Below, piece after piece: positions 36,706-48,990 of a stretch of 64,000 nucleotides of DNA. This stretch comes from Erpetoichthys calabaricus (taxonomy: Eukaryota; Chordata; Cladistia; Polypteriformes; Polypteridae), in NCBI RefSeq assembly GCF_900747795.2, contig NC_041395.2, forward strand, positions 169,487,031 to 169,551,030. Reading direction: 5' to 3'. The first letter of the stretch is position 1, and each line of letters starts with the position of its first letter. The notes beneath the pieces are model-generated. The model was not told the origin of the DNA, searched no databases, and was given only the letters and a program-made list of their open reading frames with translations. The translations under genes were made by a program, and so were the position numbers.

Positions 36706-37165
36706 CACTTTTAAAAATAGTAGCTCTTTAACAGCATTTTATGGCTTTTTACTGGGTTGTATAGTTCCTCATAGAGTTCCTTGACTACGCATCATTTCAT
36801 TCTGGGAATTGGGTCTTTGCATATGAAGTTGATTCTTTGTGCTTTGAAATACGGCCTAATATGTAGAAAGAAAAAAACAAAAAACAAACCCAAAGTCTTT
36901 AATGTATGGTAGGCTATCTAGCAGGACACCAGATTAAGAAAACCTGGACTTGGCCTGTGTTATTGCATGTAGCAAGTGTCCTTTTAAAATCATGACCCAA
37001 TGGTATTTTACAAATCTGTTTGTTCATGGTTATTTACTGCATGTATGGAGCCCATTATGGATCTTCATACATAAAGGTTCTTTCTGGAACCTTCATGTGG
37101 ATGGGTCTGGTTCCCCTATAGCATCGCTCTGAAGAACCACTCTGACATCTTTATTTTTAAGAGTG
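36706..37165 (+). mobile_element. MITE copy 2 (CACTCTTAAAAATA family)
   Basis: 460 bp with ends CACTTTTAAAAATAG and TATTTTTAAGAGTG, flanked by TA on both sides. Homologous to the other four copies. It contains a 60-codon open frame by chance. Confidence 0.88.
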
Positions 37166-38705
37166 TACTGCCAATCTTATTGAATGGAGATTGCATGGCT
37201 TCAGTATTTGCATGATTTTATGTACCTGTTAACAGTCTAGTGTGTCTGAAACACCTGAACTCAGTAAATTGGTGAGGTGTTCATATAGTGTATAATCTGG
37301 GATTGACACATGGGAATGTCAAAGTAAATATGTGGCATCTCATCACCTGTTGAGGATTTGACTTGTTTGGTTCATTTATACAGCTGGGTTATAGGGTTCC
37401 ATTTGCACTTTAAGCCTTGTGTGTTGTCAGTATTATGCAGAATATGACTGTCCCAAACCTGATGTAATTTAGCAGATTTAATGTAAACATCAGTGTGTGA
37501 AGTTGCTGTATCTCATGGGAGTGGTCTGGTTCCAGGGTAGAAGCCTAGTTTGTTGGCAAAGGTGGCTTACTCAAACAGCGACTGCTCTTGTCCAGTCGGC
37601 TGCTACGTTTTCCTCCAGGACAGCCCAAAAAATCAACACTACCAGGAATAAAAGAGACCTCTGTTAGCCCGAGTGACTGCCATTTTTTTTAGGTTTCTGT
37701 TTGTGACAGTGAGGTGGTGATGCCACCTGTACAGCCGTGAGATGTACATCAAATAGCGATGCACAATCTATTAAAGTTGAATTAATTTTTACATTTATAT
37801 GCGTACACTGGGACAGGTAAGAAGAAACACCAGAATCGAAGCCGAGTCAAATAATCCTACTCAGTCTGACAGCTGCTTTTAAATGCAGACTTTTGCACGT
37901 AAGAGGTGAAAATATATGGAGTAATAAGCCACTTGTGCAATAATTAATCACTAAGTCCCATTATGTAACAGGCCTACGTTGGTAAAAACTGAAACGATGC
38001 AAATAACAAGCAACTTAATAAGTCTTGAGACAAAAGAGGATTTTTCTGTAACGCAAAGCTTTTTTTCCAGGTTATTATATTAAGCAGACAAACTGTGTTT
38101 TGTGCCAGGCAGTTAATCGGTGCGGGTTTACAAACGCTTTCACAATTTCAGTTTTCATGTTATCAGATCAAGTCAATTTTATTTATATAGCACATTTAAA
38201 AACAACAAAGTGCCGTAAATAGGCACAGACATGATGTATTTTCTTACGCAAATGCGGGTTTAGAATTTAATAAAAAAAAAATAAAGTCCAGTTAAATTGA
38301 TTTGTATAATAATCACTTACCATCCATTGTTGGGACAAGTTCGCAAGCTGCTTTAGGAGTGTTACGTAAAATTATCGAGCGCAAACCTGGACCCAACCCA
38401 CTGTTGGACTGGTCAGATATGAATCAATGATTTAACATTGTTCAGGAGTTCTGCCTCATCACTCCAAGAAACTGAAGTTGAAAATCACACCTGTTGTTCG
38501 CACGACCTCCCTCTGTGTCCGTAGACGTTTCGCTACATGCGAAGGTTTTCCTCGAGTGCACTACACTCTAAAGTGGCTCAGTACAAGAATACCAGTGAAT
38601 TGACTTGTGATAGTTTAGCAGCCTGTCTACTCGGCCTGAACCTGAACTAATGGAGTTTCAAGAATACGAGGAAAAAAAGATTTGAAAGACCGCTAATTAG
38701 AAGCA
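37166..38705. other. AT-rich DNA with a LINE tail fragment
   Basis: At about 38168-38225, TTTTATTTATATAGCACATTT resembles the minus-strand 3' end of the L2-type LINE at 11327. Otherwise nothing recognised. Confidence 0.35.
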
Positions 38706-39155
38706 CACTTACAAATAATTAGCCTCTATTGGGTTGTGGTTCCTTGTAGAGCCATTGCTTGACCAAAATAAATAAATACGAATAAAAATTTAATTCAGGG
38801 AAGGGATCTTTGTATATGCAATTGTACGAAATAATTCCTTTGTGCTTTGAAAAGGTTACTAATATGTACACAAAACCAGAATCTTTAATGTATACTAAAC
38901 TGTCAATTAGAATAATAAAAGATTAAGAAAAGCTGCAGTTAGCCTGTGTTATTGTACGCCGTAATTTAAAACCACGAACCGGCCGGTATTTCTTAAATCT
39001 ATCTTCATCTGTTCAACGTTATTTATGGAACATGTTAAAGATCTACTTCAGATTCTTTCTGAAACATTCATGTGGATTATTTTTTAAGGACCAAAAATAG
39101 TTCCTCTGCGGTAATCGCTCTGAAAAAATACATTGGCACCTTTATTTTTAAGAGT
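38706..39155 (+). mobile_element. MITE copy 3 (CACTCTTAAAAATA family)
   Basis: About 450 bp and the most diverged copy. The left end is CACTTACAAATAATTAG; the right end is GGCACCTTTATTTTTAAGAG. Internal blocks such as TTCATGTGGATTATTTTTTA match the others. Confidence 0.78.
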
Positions 39156-39729
39156 TATAAAAATCACTTATTACATTTTTGTCTGTTGCTAATAATGATG
39201 CAGAACTTTAAGAATGACTAAACTTTATCTGAGACCTTGAATTGTGTTTTCAGGCCGCATTTTATTCTAGATTTGAATTAGATCTCGTGACAATTGCTTC
39301 TTGATTTGGTTGGAGTAGCTAATGGAGTGTTGACCTTCATAACGTACAGTATAAGAAAGCGTTTATTCCATGAACAAAGCTGTAACAAAACGAGAAGGTG
39401 GTTTTCATGTCTCGCACAGACATAACGAAAACGGTGTCTATGTTGTCCTTCCATGTTTGTATTTTCCAGTCCTATCAAGCCAGTTCAGGTCCGCGGAGAC
39501 TGGACTGCATAGAACAACGGCGGCATTCGGCGCAAGACGAGAAGTTTAAAAAAATCAAATACGATTGCCACCTTTGTTTGTAGTAACAATTTATAATTAT
39601 GTTTTTTCCATGCAAAATAACGCAATTCATGCGAATATAAAAGATTAAAATACTGTATACAGTATTCATTGTAATTTGTAAACCAGTTTACTGTACTTAA
39701 AATCAAAGAAGATAAAGAGTGTCATCCGT
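39156..39729. other. Intergenic, nothing recognised
   Basis: No supported gene between MITE copy 3 and tRNA-Gly. Confidence 0.4.
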
Positions 39730-39801
39730 GCGTTGGTGGTATAGTGGTTAGCATAGCTGCCTTCCAAGCAGTTGACCCGGGTTCGATTCCCGGCCAACGC
39801 A
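39730..39801 (+). tRNA. tRNA-Gly (TCC anticodon)
   Basis: A complete 72 nt cloverleaf. The acceptor stem GCGTTGG pairs with CCAACGC, and the discriminator is A. The anticodon loop CTTCCAA has anticodon TCC at 39763-39765. The T arm is CCGGGTTCGATTCCCGG. A run of T residues (CATTTTTTTCC) follows about 7 nt downstream as pol III terminator. Confidence 0.98.
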
Positions 39802-40079
39802 GAATCATTTTTTTCCCCCCTCATTCTTTCATCTCTTTGAATCGGACAGTCTGAATATACATCTAACATTCCCTCGGCGTCTGCACTTTCAAATAAAATT
39901 GGTCTAATTTGTCTCTTGGGCGCGAGAAATATTATGTTTCTAGTAATCTTCCAAAATACCTTACATTACCCCGGAAAAAAAAAATGCTGCGAGTAGAGCA
40001 AACTTTTATGGCTTATTTTGTAATTTTTCTCAATTGTCAAATATCTTAATTACGACAGAAGATAAACATTCCAAACATT

Positions 40080-40336
40080 TGCTGTCTATGTGGAGTTTGC
40101 ATGTTTTCTTCTTGTACAGGTAGGTAGCTTTTTTCGTCAGGTATATAGTATATTCGTGTTTTCATTCCTGTGCTTTAAGTTAACTGGCAATGCTACATCG
40201 GCACGGTATTAAAGTATCACTGCGACCGGCGCTCCATCCATGTCTCATTCCTGCGTTGTGTTCAGTGCTGATGGGATAGGCGCCAATCCAGGTGACCCAC
40301 AACTGTGCGAAGTGGGTTAGGCAATTAATGGATGAC
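40080..40336 (+). mobile_element. Old V-SINE copy
   Basis: Starts with TATGTGGAGTTTGCATG of the central domain. It continues through diverged sequence to GATGGGATAGGCGCCAATCC and ends TTAATGGATGA. The tRNA-like head is missing. Confidence 0.65.
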
Positions 40337-41299
40337 TATCGGTTGTCTTTCTTCATTTTCCATTCAATTTAAATGATTTATGTGTTTGTATGTGTGCATA
40401 TATATTCTCATTACAGATACCAGTGTGCTCATACGTATAGAAAATTCCAGTCTTGCAATGTATGACACAAACAGAACAGGGCTGGTGGTTGGTCTGTTTA
40501 TAGTACTGTATATGCAACGTACTGTTTTGTCTTGTCTGCTTATCAGGAGGATAGCTTAAACACGAGGTTTTTGCAAAATAAATGTCACTCCATGGGTATA
40601 TAACATGTATAACGACCCCCCCTAACCTTCTCAATTGCTTCCTTAGGGTTTCTTAGCAATATCACAATGAGTCACCAGGGAGGGTCTCAGCCGGGGTTTT
40701 GTTGTGTGTTGGGTGGGGGATTATAGCTCCCAGAGCCATGGAGTATCCACGCCCTGAAGTTCTCATATCATTGGATTTTACTGATGTTAAATACACACAG
40801 CGCCGTGTTCTATCTATCTATCTGTGTATGAAAGAACGTTTCCCTTCATACTGCATAACATGCATAAAGTACTGCTTATACTTTTTATATAAAGCATACA
40901 AAAATATTTATTTCATTTAGTTCCTGTAAAGCAGTGTTTTATAATATGGGTTTCATTAAAAGAGATTTGTAAATCCTGGTTTTGCAAAAAAATGCAAAAT
41001 TGTACTTGACTGGATCACAAAACAGCTTGTGTCATTTTTACGTTAGTGAGATAGATCAAAGTGTCTAAATGTAGCTTACGGTTTTGGACTCCAAATCATA
41101 ATGTTGTCAGTTCAATCCCCCGCTCCCCCCCTTCTCCGTAGGAACCTCAGCCAGTCACTTCATGTGATTATGTCCCATTGACAAATATATGTTGATATTT
41201 GTAAACAGTGATACCTAAAAATGATGCTTGTAATAAAAAGGGCTATATGAACCAAAAGTTGTTTGATTGATTGGTTTGTTGCGATTGCCCCCCATGGCG
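40337..41299. other. Upstream region of EFHD1, no gene seen
   Basis: No coding sequence. A short (CTAT)n run occurs near 40810. Confidence 0.4.
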
Positions 41300-41509
41300 T
41301 CAAGTCTATTGAAAGCTGCTCTTTTCTGACGTAGTTGCATCCCTCGCCCAGCTGCCCCCATGGATATTTATTAAGCACCTCCAGCATTCAGGATCTACAG
41401 GGGGCGTGCCCTTCTTCCAACGACCACCAGACTCTGCTTGAGCGTCTCTCGGGGACAGTGGCACTACACGCCCTAGACAGAGTCCGCACGGTCGGTCAGC
41501 GTCTGCACC
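41300..41509 (+). promoter_or_regulatory. efhd1: Likely EFHD1 promoter and 5' UTR
   Basis: G+C rises sharply about 200 bp before the ATG and stays high through exon 1. A CRE-like TGACGTAG lies near 41327 and an AT-rich ATATTTATTAAG near 41364. The start codon context is CACCATGG, a strong Kozak match. The transcription start is not determined. Confidence 0.45.
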
Positions 41510-41775
41510 ATGGCATCGGAAGAGCTGGCTCTCAAACTACAGCGTAGGCTGCAAGCGCAACAGTCGGATGGCGTCGAACCGGCGACTGGAAACGAACCAG
41601 ACGAGAAACCACCTACCGAGAATGCCAGCTCGGAGCTGAGTGCCATGCTGCTCCGGAGACAAGGCATCAACGAGGGCAGTACGCGGCCGCGCCAGGCAAA
41701 GATCTTCAATCCTTACACCGAGTTCAAGGAGTTCAGCAGGAAGCAGATCAAGGACATGGAAAAGATGTTTAAGCA
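41510..41775 (+). CDS. efhd1: EFHD1-like (swiprosin) exon 1, N-terminal coding part
   Basis: Codes for residues 1-88 plus two bases of codon 89, from ATG at 41510 in a CACCATGG context. The protein begins MASEELALKLQRRLQAQ, then has a low-complexity acidic/polar stretch (~18-40), SSELSAMLLRR, INEGSTRPRQ and the hallmark FNPYTEFKEFSRKQIKDMEK before the first EF-hand. The family is calcium- and actin-binding; EFHD1 is mitochondrial and EFHD2 cytoskeletal in mammals. MASEELA and INEG.RPR recall EFHD1, whereas FKEFSRKQIKDMEKMFKQ is equally EFHD2-like, so the paralogue call is moderate. The donor is CA|GTAAGT at 41776; reading on reaches TAA at once, which is an intronic stop. Confidence 0.9.
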
Positions 41776-43621
41776 GTAAGTGGCGTGATTCCGACAGCTC
41801 CTACTGTCCTCGCAGACTGACGGCGATCCTTAGCGCGGTCAGGGCGACTAATCGGCAGGGAGAAAATCCGTACTTTTCGGGCAAATCTGTTGTTTCTAAG
41901 AAATGTAGCCTAGTAGGCTCAGTACAAGTAAACCTCGAAGCGTGTGTACGCTTGTTTTAAAATGTGCACCTGTGCATGTATGATATGTGCTGCTTTACTC
42001 TTCCTACATTAGATTAGATGTACTTAACCCGCACTAGGTTACATACATTATATTATAACATACCTGCCTTAAGAGTGGGCTTTTTCATTTTCATAATTCC
42101 TGCCCAACATTATTGAATGCCATGAGACTGAACACAAAACATAACATTAAGGTATTAACAAATCCAGAGAGTAAATACTTGATTGTGTTATATAGCGTCT
42201 TTCGTAGAAATAACTGCAGCAAACATTTTTGAAATCCGTATGCCATGCTTCATGACGGTAGTCACAACGTGATGTGCACAGTTACACCTCATCAAGCGCC
42301 TTTCCGATGGTATTTCCCATCAAATCATTGGCAATATTACATTATATATCACAGACATCCCTGTCCACTCGAAATATACTAAAATATAGTTTAAAGAATA
42401 TATATTTTATTATCAATGCAGTCCCCAAAAAGTTAATTTTACTATTCGATATGCTTAAGCAATCTTCAGAGTTTCTTTTTTAGTCTTCTTGTATAGTGCA
42501 CCCAAATAGAAACAGTAATGCGCACTTGCAAGAAATAACCACATTCCCACCCCCACCCGATCCTTATCCACCACACTGAACAGCTATTGTTCTACTTTGC
42601 TTTTCTAGGACAAGGGCTCCGTTTTGCTAGCCAATCCCATGGTGACAGGTCCTGATTCTCAAGTCTGCTTTTACCAGACAATCGCATCTTTATGCCATCT
42701 CACAAGCAACGAAGGAAGCACAGCAGCACTCTGGTGTCTGGCTTGTTTCTCAAATCACTCGTTGCCTCTGCTGTTGGCACGGAACATTCTCTAAACACTT
42801 GGCCACAACACAGCCTGTATACACCGTCGCAGCATACCGCAGACTTATTTAGTGCGGCTTGGTAGCAGCTGCTTGTATCAAAGACTCTCACCTATTATGT
42901 TATACAGTATAGCGCCTTTCATATAGAGCAGAATCATGGCGCGTTATTTTTGTAATATAAAACAAATCATTGCAACTTTAAAAACAATATGATTATTTAT
43001 CTAATTCTTTTTAAAAATTTTAATATAGCTCTTTCCATAAGACATACTATTTATCGCCTGAGCAGTCTATCGAAAAAAAAATCTTTGTGCATTTATTTGG
43101 GCTAACGTAAGGGCTTGTTATAAATCCAGCTGCATTCCTTTCATATATCGCATTTCACAATAAACCCTAATCTGGAGCCAATACACATACAGCATGACCA
43201 TGTGACCTTAGAAGCAGAATTATATTGTCAACGTGGGCATTATTGACACATGTTTGACTATACAATGCCTCTCCTTAATCGTTTCTAAAGTTTAATACTT
43301 TCATCTCCCATTCGGGTTTTATCTCATTGTTGATTTGAATAGCGAGGTTCTGATATACTGAGTGGCCAGTTAAGTGATCTGATGCTGACGTTCCTTTCTG
43401 ACTTCTAACATCCTCTCAAAGAACAGACGTGTTGCATGTCATCTTACTGCATGTCAGTTTATATTTTCTTAACATGGTTATTAGAAATCAGCGTCTTCAG
43501 TGGGCAGTTCTGCACCTTTTTTGACTCACACATCCCCAGATGTGCTGTCTAGGTGACGCAGAGCCGGTTCTGTGACTTTTATTACCCTAGGCGAAGTTTT
43601 ATATGGCATAAACCCGCAAAT

Positions 43622-43690
43622 AGACCCCCCCCCCCATATATATGTGTGTGTATATATGTATGTATGTATGTATGTATATATATGTGTGTA
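43622..43690. repeat. Microsatellite (C)n, (TA/TG)n and (TATG)n
   Basis: A C-run at 43625-43634 is followed by alternating TA/TG dinucleotides and TATG tetranucleotides to about 43690. Confidence 0.85.
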
Positions 43691-44494
43691 TTTTAATTAA
43701 GACATCACCGTAATATACACATGTAGTTTAAAATAATAAAATAAATTGAACACTTAGCATAAAGACAACATTCAGTGAAACTGAGAATATGATGATTATC
43801 TTTAAATAGGAATGTTTACCCACAATTCCTATTTACCGTACGCTCGTGTATGGAAGTAATGCAATCTACCTATCCAAAAAAATAAAAAACGCGCAACTGC
43901 TTTAGCGTGCCCAGAATGAATCTCACAAATGGTGGTGAGCAATTGAGGACGATATATGCTAAGTTTTGACACACGTTTTAATGAATGTCAATTTGGTAGT
44001 TGATCTTTGCTTAAGTTAAATCAGCTTTTAGCAATTCTCTCAAGAGCTACAGTCCTGTTGTCGTTTTGATCGTTTAATTTTATTTCGCATTGTCTGTCAC
44101 TTCTAATGTACAGTTTGAGGATCATTATTATTGGCATCAAAATCATCATCGTTGTTGTTGTTGTTCGAGTTATTTTTGGACTGTGTAGGTCGTCAGAGGT
44201 TAAGTCCGAACATTGCTAGTATGCGGAAAAAAATAACATAATCGGACATTTGTTTGGAGTCTGAGTGTTCGTAGGTCTGTATTGTATTAAAAAATATCGC
44301 GTCGCCAAGGACCGTTTCTGGGTAACCGACTATGCTGTGCATAGTGCAAACATTTCTTTGTGTTCGGTCCGGTCCGGACAAATGTTTCTAAACAAAATAA
44401 AGTTATCTCTATATGGGGCTGAAGTAATGCGCCCTTACCACTAGAGGGCGCCATAGCCTCTTCCCCATACAGTCTATGCCCAGAAACAGCCTTG

Positions 44495-44645
44495 AGGTGA
44501 CGATTCCAAAGTGACCCCTTGTGTCGTTGTGGAAGTGGGCTTTGGAAAGGCCTTGCGAAATGTCCAAAACCGTTTCCTGCCTTACGTCTAATGCTGCCGG
44601 GATAGGCTCTAGTCACGACCACGAAATGAATTAAGTGGCAATGCG
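44495..44645 (+). mobile_element. Old V-SINE 3' fragment
   Basis: Recognisable by GTTTCCTGCCTTACGTCTAA, GCTGCCGGGATAGGCTCTAG and a degraded AATGAATTAAG end. Head and central domain are mostly lost. Confidence 0.5.
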
Positions 44646-45184
44646 GATAATATGTTAATTAGGCTATGAGGGAACAAACTTTATACGGTCGTGTACGTGT
44701 TTAATTGGGTGGCGTTTTCTTTTTAAACTTTTCGGTGCGTTAATCGGTGTCTGCGATGTGGACGTATTTAAGAAGAATGCGCAATGCCCAGTTTATTATT
44801 ATCTGATATTTTTGATTGTCTGGTGTGTTTAAAATAGGTTTATGAGGTAAAGAAGAAGTTTTGGGAAGAGTATTTGCTTTATATACACATACAATGACTA
44901 TATATACTGTGCAATGAAGACTGATCACTCGAAGGGTCCGAAAAATGAATAATGACGTTTGCTTTAAAAAAAAATGACTGTGATCTATAAACTGCGTAAA
45001 GCAGACTTGTCATACCAGTTTAAATCCAGTTTTGCTCAATTCAGGAAGTTTTTTGTTTTCCTGGCGAGGTACATAGTTACAAGGCGATATTATCACGTTT
45101 AGACGACGCCTTTTACTACTGCAGTTATGTCGCAGGGCCAGTTCTCTCCGCTTTGCTTTGGTCGTCAAGCAAATCGAGTGGTCT

Positions 45185-45290
45185 CGGCAATAATAATAAT
45201 AATTCTTGTTAGTATATAGCGGGTTGGATAATGGATGGATGGATTAATATAGTGCTTTTCTCACTACACAAAGCGCTCAGCAGGTTTGAA
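45185..45290 (-). mobile_element. LINE 3' tail with a SINE tail inserted
   Basis: (AAT)n at about 45189-45203, then TATA and TATAGTGCTTTTCTCACTA...AAAGCGCTCAGCAG, form the 3' end of an L2-type LINE on the minus strand. Inside it, 45219-45244 is the terminal ~26 bp of the V-SINE (GCGGGTTGGATAATGGATGG) in + orientation. Confidence 0.6.
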
Positions 45291-45831
45291 CATGCGGGGT
45301 TGGACGTCTGTGCATTTTAATCGTCACTACTGTATATCCATATTTGAGAAAAAAAATAAATCACGCGTTTATTTTCGGCTGCAGTTATTTCATTACATGG
45401 TCACGGAGCATCAGCGTCAAATGAAAGGCAGAAAGCAATCTTTACCAGGTGCCAGCCCGAGAATTAAAAACCGCATGCCAATCCTCCGCTGATCTTACGC
45501 ACGTCTGACGTCACGCGTTTTGCCCTTCACCTTACATATGTGCCCGGAAGACTACCACCCACCAGTGTTGTATTGATGAATTAATTGTGTAATATGAGCG
45601 ATTGTTTAATCAATAATCTGCCATCAAGATAAAAAACACATTAAATAGCATCGTTTCAATAGATAGCCGCACGCGTTTCGATGCACTTTTATTCACTTTA
45701 TAGTTGGGGATGCTAGCTGCAAGTTTTCCTCCGAAGCAGTTAACTCCTTAAGCGCAATTACTGACAATTTGCAGTCCAAGAATTCTGGACAGAATTCATA
45801 ACTCTCGGACTCATAAGAACCTCTATGTCTA

Positions 45832-46224
45832 CACTCTTAGAAATAAAAGTGTCCTTTCAGAGCTATGACATTAGGAAACAATTTTTGGTTCCCAAAGCAA
45901 GCATCCACATGAAGGTCCCAGAAAGAACCTTTACTTATTTATATCTGTAAAATGTTTCATAATAGCTATGAATAGATAATAGATTTGTAATATACCAACG
46001 GGTTTTTGACTAATAATAATAATAATTGCTGGATACAATAACACAGGCTAAGTTAAGCTTTTCTTGATCTTTTAGTATTTTGATAGCCTGTTATACATTA
46101 AACATTTGAATTTTGTCCAAATAGTAGGAACCAATTTACCAGAACGAAGTGGTTGTTTGTCAGGTAATGCTTCTACGAGAAACAACACAGTAACATGTCA
46201 TTAAAGTACTGTTATTTTTAAGTG
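45832..46224 (-). mobile_element. MITE copy 4 (CACTCTTAAAAATA family)
   Basis: About 393 bp in reverse orientation relative to the other copies: it starts CACTCTTAGAAATAAAAGTG and ends GTTATTTTTAAGTG. TTTGGTTCCCAAAG and GAAGGTCCCAGAAAGAACC lie near its left end, as expected for a reversed copy. Confidence 0.85.
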
Positions 46225-46389
46225 TTATCCATCTACTTAATAAAAATACAGCTGTGTGAAAAAGAGGTTTAGCTACAAACTGCGCCAACACCCAAACAAT
46301 GTCCAACTTTACCTTGAGCCTGGCCAGTCTGGGTGAGGCGTGAGTTGCTCCTGTAATAAGTTTGCATCCGTTCCGAGGTATGGTTCCTG

Positions 46390-46818
46390 CACTCTTAAAA
46401 ATAATGGTTCTTTAATGTCATTTTATGTTCCTTTACCAGGTTGGGTGGCTACTCATAGAACCATTACTTGACAAAGCACCATTTCTTTCTGGGAAGGGTT
46501 CTCTTTTGAAGTTGGTTCTTTGTGCTTTTAAAAACATTTTTAATATGTGGGAAAAAAATCTTTATGGTTGGCTACCTAGAAGGATACAAATTATGAAAAG
46601 CTGGACTCAGCCTGTGATACTATACATATGCAGTGAGAGTCCCTTTAAAAGCATGACAACACAACTGTTACCATCTATTAATCATTATTTACTTTATGGA
46701 GCCACTTACAAATCTAAATAAATAAACCTTTATGTGGATGCATCTTCTGGGAACCAAAAATGGTTCCCCTATGGCATTGCTCTGTAGAACCACTTTGGCA
46801 CCTTTATTTTTAAGAGTG
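46390..46818 (+). mobile_element. MITE copy 5 (CACTCTTAAAAATA family)
   Basis: 429 bp, the best-preserved copy, with termini CACTCTTAAAAATAATGG and CCTTTATTTTTAAGAGTG, flanked by TG on both sides. A 2 bp target-site duplication is therefore likely. Non-coding; the transposase source is unknown. Confidence 0.92.
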
Positions 46819-46974
46819 TGTCTTGTACCCATGCAGCTCTATTGACAAAGAACTGACTGGAGCCTTCAGTGGAAAATCAATGGTTCCATGCTTAAATCTT
46901 CATGGAGGTTTTAAACTCACCACAAAAACAAACGCTGACTTAATGTACTGCTGCATGCATTTCAGTTTAAAGAA

Positions 46975-47735
46975 CATAGGACATAGAGTACATTGGGGAA
47001 AGGATCTGTCACTTAATATTTCAGTAAAGGAGTGGAAGGCATCCATGCACAGAATACACTTGAGCTCCATATGTGCAAAGCATTCAGTCATTCAACTTAA
47101 AATCTTTTATTGAGTGAATTTATCTCATTTAAAAACGTCCAAAACGTTTCCGATGCAAGATTCAGCCTGTGAACATTGCAATCCAGCTCCAGCCTCACTG
47201 GGCCACATGTTCTGGGCCTGTACCAAATTAACATTTTGGACAAAAATCTTTGCATGCCTATCAGACAGCCTTGGTGTCACAATCACTCCTATCCCATTAA
47301 CAGCTGCGTTGGTGTACTCCCAGATGGACTTAAAGTGGAGAAGGACAAACAAACTGTACTTTCCTTTAGTACTCTACTAGCATGTAGACTTGCTCAGCTG
47401 TAAGAATCCCACCCCACCAGTCTTAAGTCAGTGGGTAACCAATGTTCTGTACTGCTTGAAATTGGAAAAAAATCAAATTCTCAATTAGAGGATCTGTTCA
47501 AAACATTTTTTTAATTATGTCAGGATCTAATCAATAACTTTTTGGAATAAGCTTCCATTTCAGGGAAAGGATACCCTTCTTTTCTAGCTCCTTTTATAGA
47601 GTAGCTTCGGTTGCTGGCTCCTTTCTCTTTATCTTGGGTAGGGATTGAATTTTGCTTTGATTTGTTAAATTTGACATGACTGTATGGAATGTTATATGTT
47701 TCTAATTAAATTAAAAATAAAGAAAGAAAGAAAAC
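46975..47735 (+). mobile_element. L1/Tx1-like LINE 3' end
   Basis: Encodes the C-terminal zinc-knuckle region of an L1-superfamily ORF2: HLSSICAKHSVIQLKIFY, a stop, then DSACEHCNPAPASLGHMFWA with CxxC...H...C spacing. A 3' UTR and an A-rich tail (TTAAAAATAAAGAAAGAAAG) follow. The frame is broken and the copy 5' truncated. This is a LINE clade distinct from the RTE and L2 copies in the window. Confidence 0.75.
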
Positions 47736-47904
47736 AGGACACATATACGGTCATGAAAGTGATATGTGCTGATAAGAGCCTTCTTCCTTGCATCAAACCT
47801 TCCACTTGTTTTTATAAGCCCAATCATTCAGCCTTTATTTTTTTTCCTTACAAAATCACAGGGATTTGGAGTCAGTCCCTGTTGTAAGTTACCTGGAGCT
47901 GCAG

Positions 47905-48125
47905 CAGGCCCTGTTTACTGAGGTCACCTCACAGCTCCCGAGTTCAATTCGGAGAATGACAACTATCTTTGTGAAGTTTCCAATGTGACATTGCCAGAGT
48001 ACTGAACTTGTCTTCCCCACATCCCAAATGCGTGCAGATTAATTGGCGACTTAGAGTGTGAGTGTGGCCTGTGATAAACTTAACCTGGACACTCCTGAAT
48101 TGAATTAAATTGGTTAGGCAGATGA
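47905..48125 (+). mobile_element. Old V-SINE copy
   Basis: A B-box-like GAGTTCAATTCGG, a diverged central domain with CCAAATGCGTGCAGATTAAT and a CACTCCTGAATTG 3' part are recognisable. The copy is heavily mutated. Confidence 0.5.
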
Positions 48126-48774
48126 AGGCTATACTGTGCATGCACTTTAATATTATGTTTGCGTGTCCATATGCGGCATAGTTTTTCAATATACATTATG
48201 CTGTATAGGTGCTATTGTGTGTAGGCCTCTTTATCACCCGTTCATTGTCTAAATGATTTTAGAAGGTCATACAGGGTATTCAATGACAAGTATATGATAT
48301 CATGTCTTGAACTGCAAATCATATCTATTTGAATTCAGGAGTGTCACACATTCTAAAAAGTGGTATCCATAAGCCAAGAGGAGCCAAAGCAGTGTGTGCA
48401 GTGTTTTTCAAAGTTGAATGTATGCACATAGTTTACATTAACAGTGAACATAAAATACCAGCCTTAATCGCCTTTAAATAAATTATAAAGTCAATATGCA
48501 CAAGGTCGAAGAGTTTGTAATTTGATACTTTTAGCATTTTAAATGCTGGTTCATTTTCTGTGTGCTGAAATTTCCTGCATGTATTGATTCCCACATGTGA
48601 GCAGAAACCTTTTTGTCTCATTAAGAACAAATTCTGGATGCTTAAAAGGAAGAATGAATGAAAGGAAGAACGTTGCTGCTATTACAATTAGTAATGTTGC
48701 CCGCTTCTTCTCTTACTATATTTGTCATAAGCAAGTCTCTGGCCTGAACAACACCTAGAGCCAGCCTTTAGAAC

Positions 48775-48990
48775 ATTACAACAGTCTAGATGAGAACAGG
48801 CCATTCAGCTCAATGAAGCTCGCCAGTCCTGTCTACTTAACAGGTCATAATATATGTGTGCTAAAATACAGATGTATGATCAAACCAATCAAGTGTAATC
48901 ATAACGGGGGAGGCTAATCATAACGGGGGAGGCTAGTAGCTCTGGCTACTGTTTCAAGTTTTTCCATACTCCCAGTGCTCTGACATGCAT
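48775..48990 (-). mobile_element. CR1-like LINE 3' end
   Basis: GATGAGAACAGGCCATTCAG and CTCGCCAGTCCTGTC are the usual minus-strand 3' region of a CR1-like LINE, related to the + strand copy ending at 4527. Inside, a 19 bp unit (TAATCATAACGGGGGAGGC) is tandemly duplicated at 48897-48934. Confidence 0.5.

Noticed and set aside
41510-41779. Reading EFHD1 exon 1 as a complete 89-residue protein
   Set aside because: The TAA overlaps the GTAAGT splice donor; joining to exon 2 restores the known EF-hand sequence in frame.
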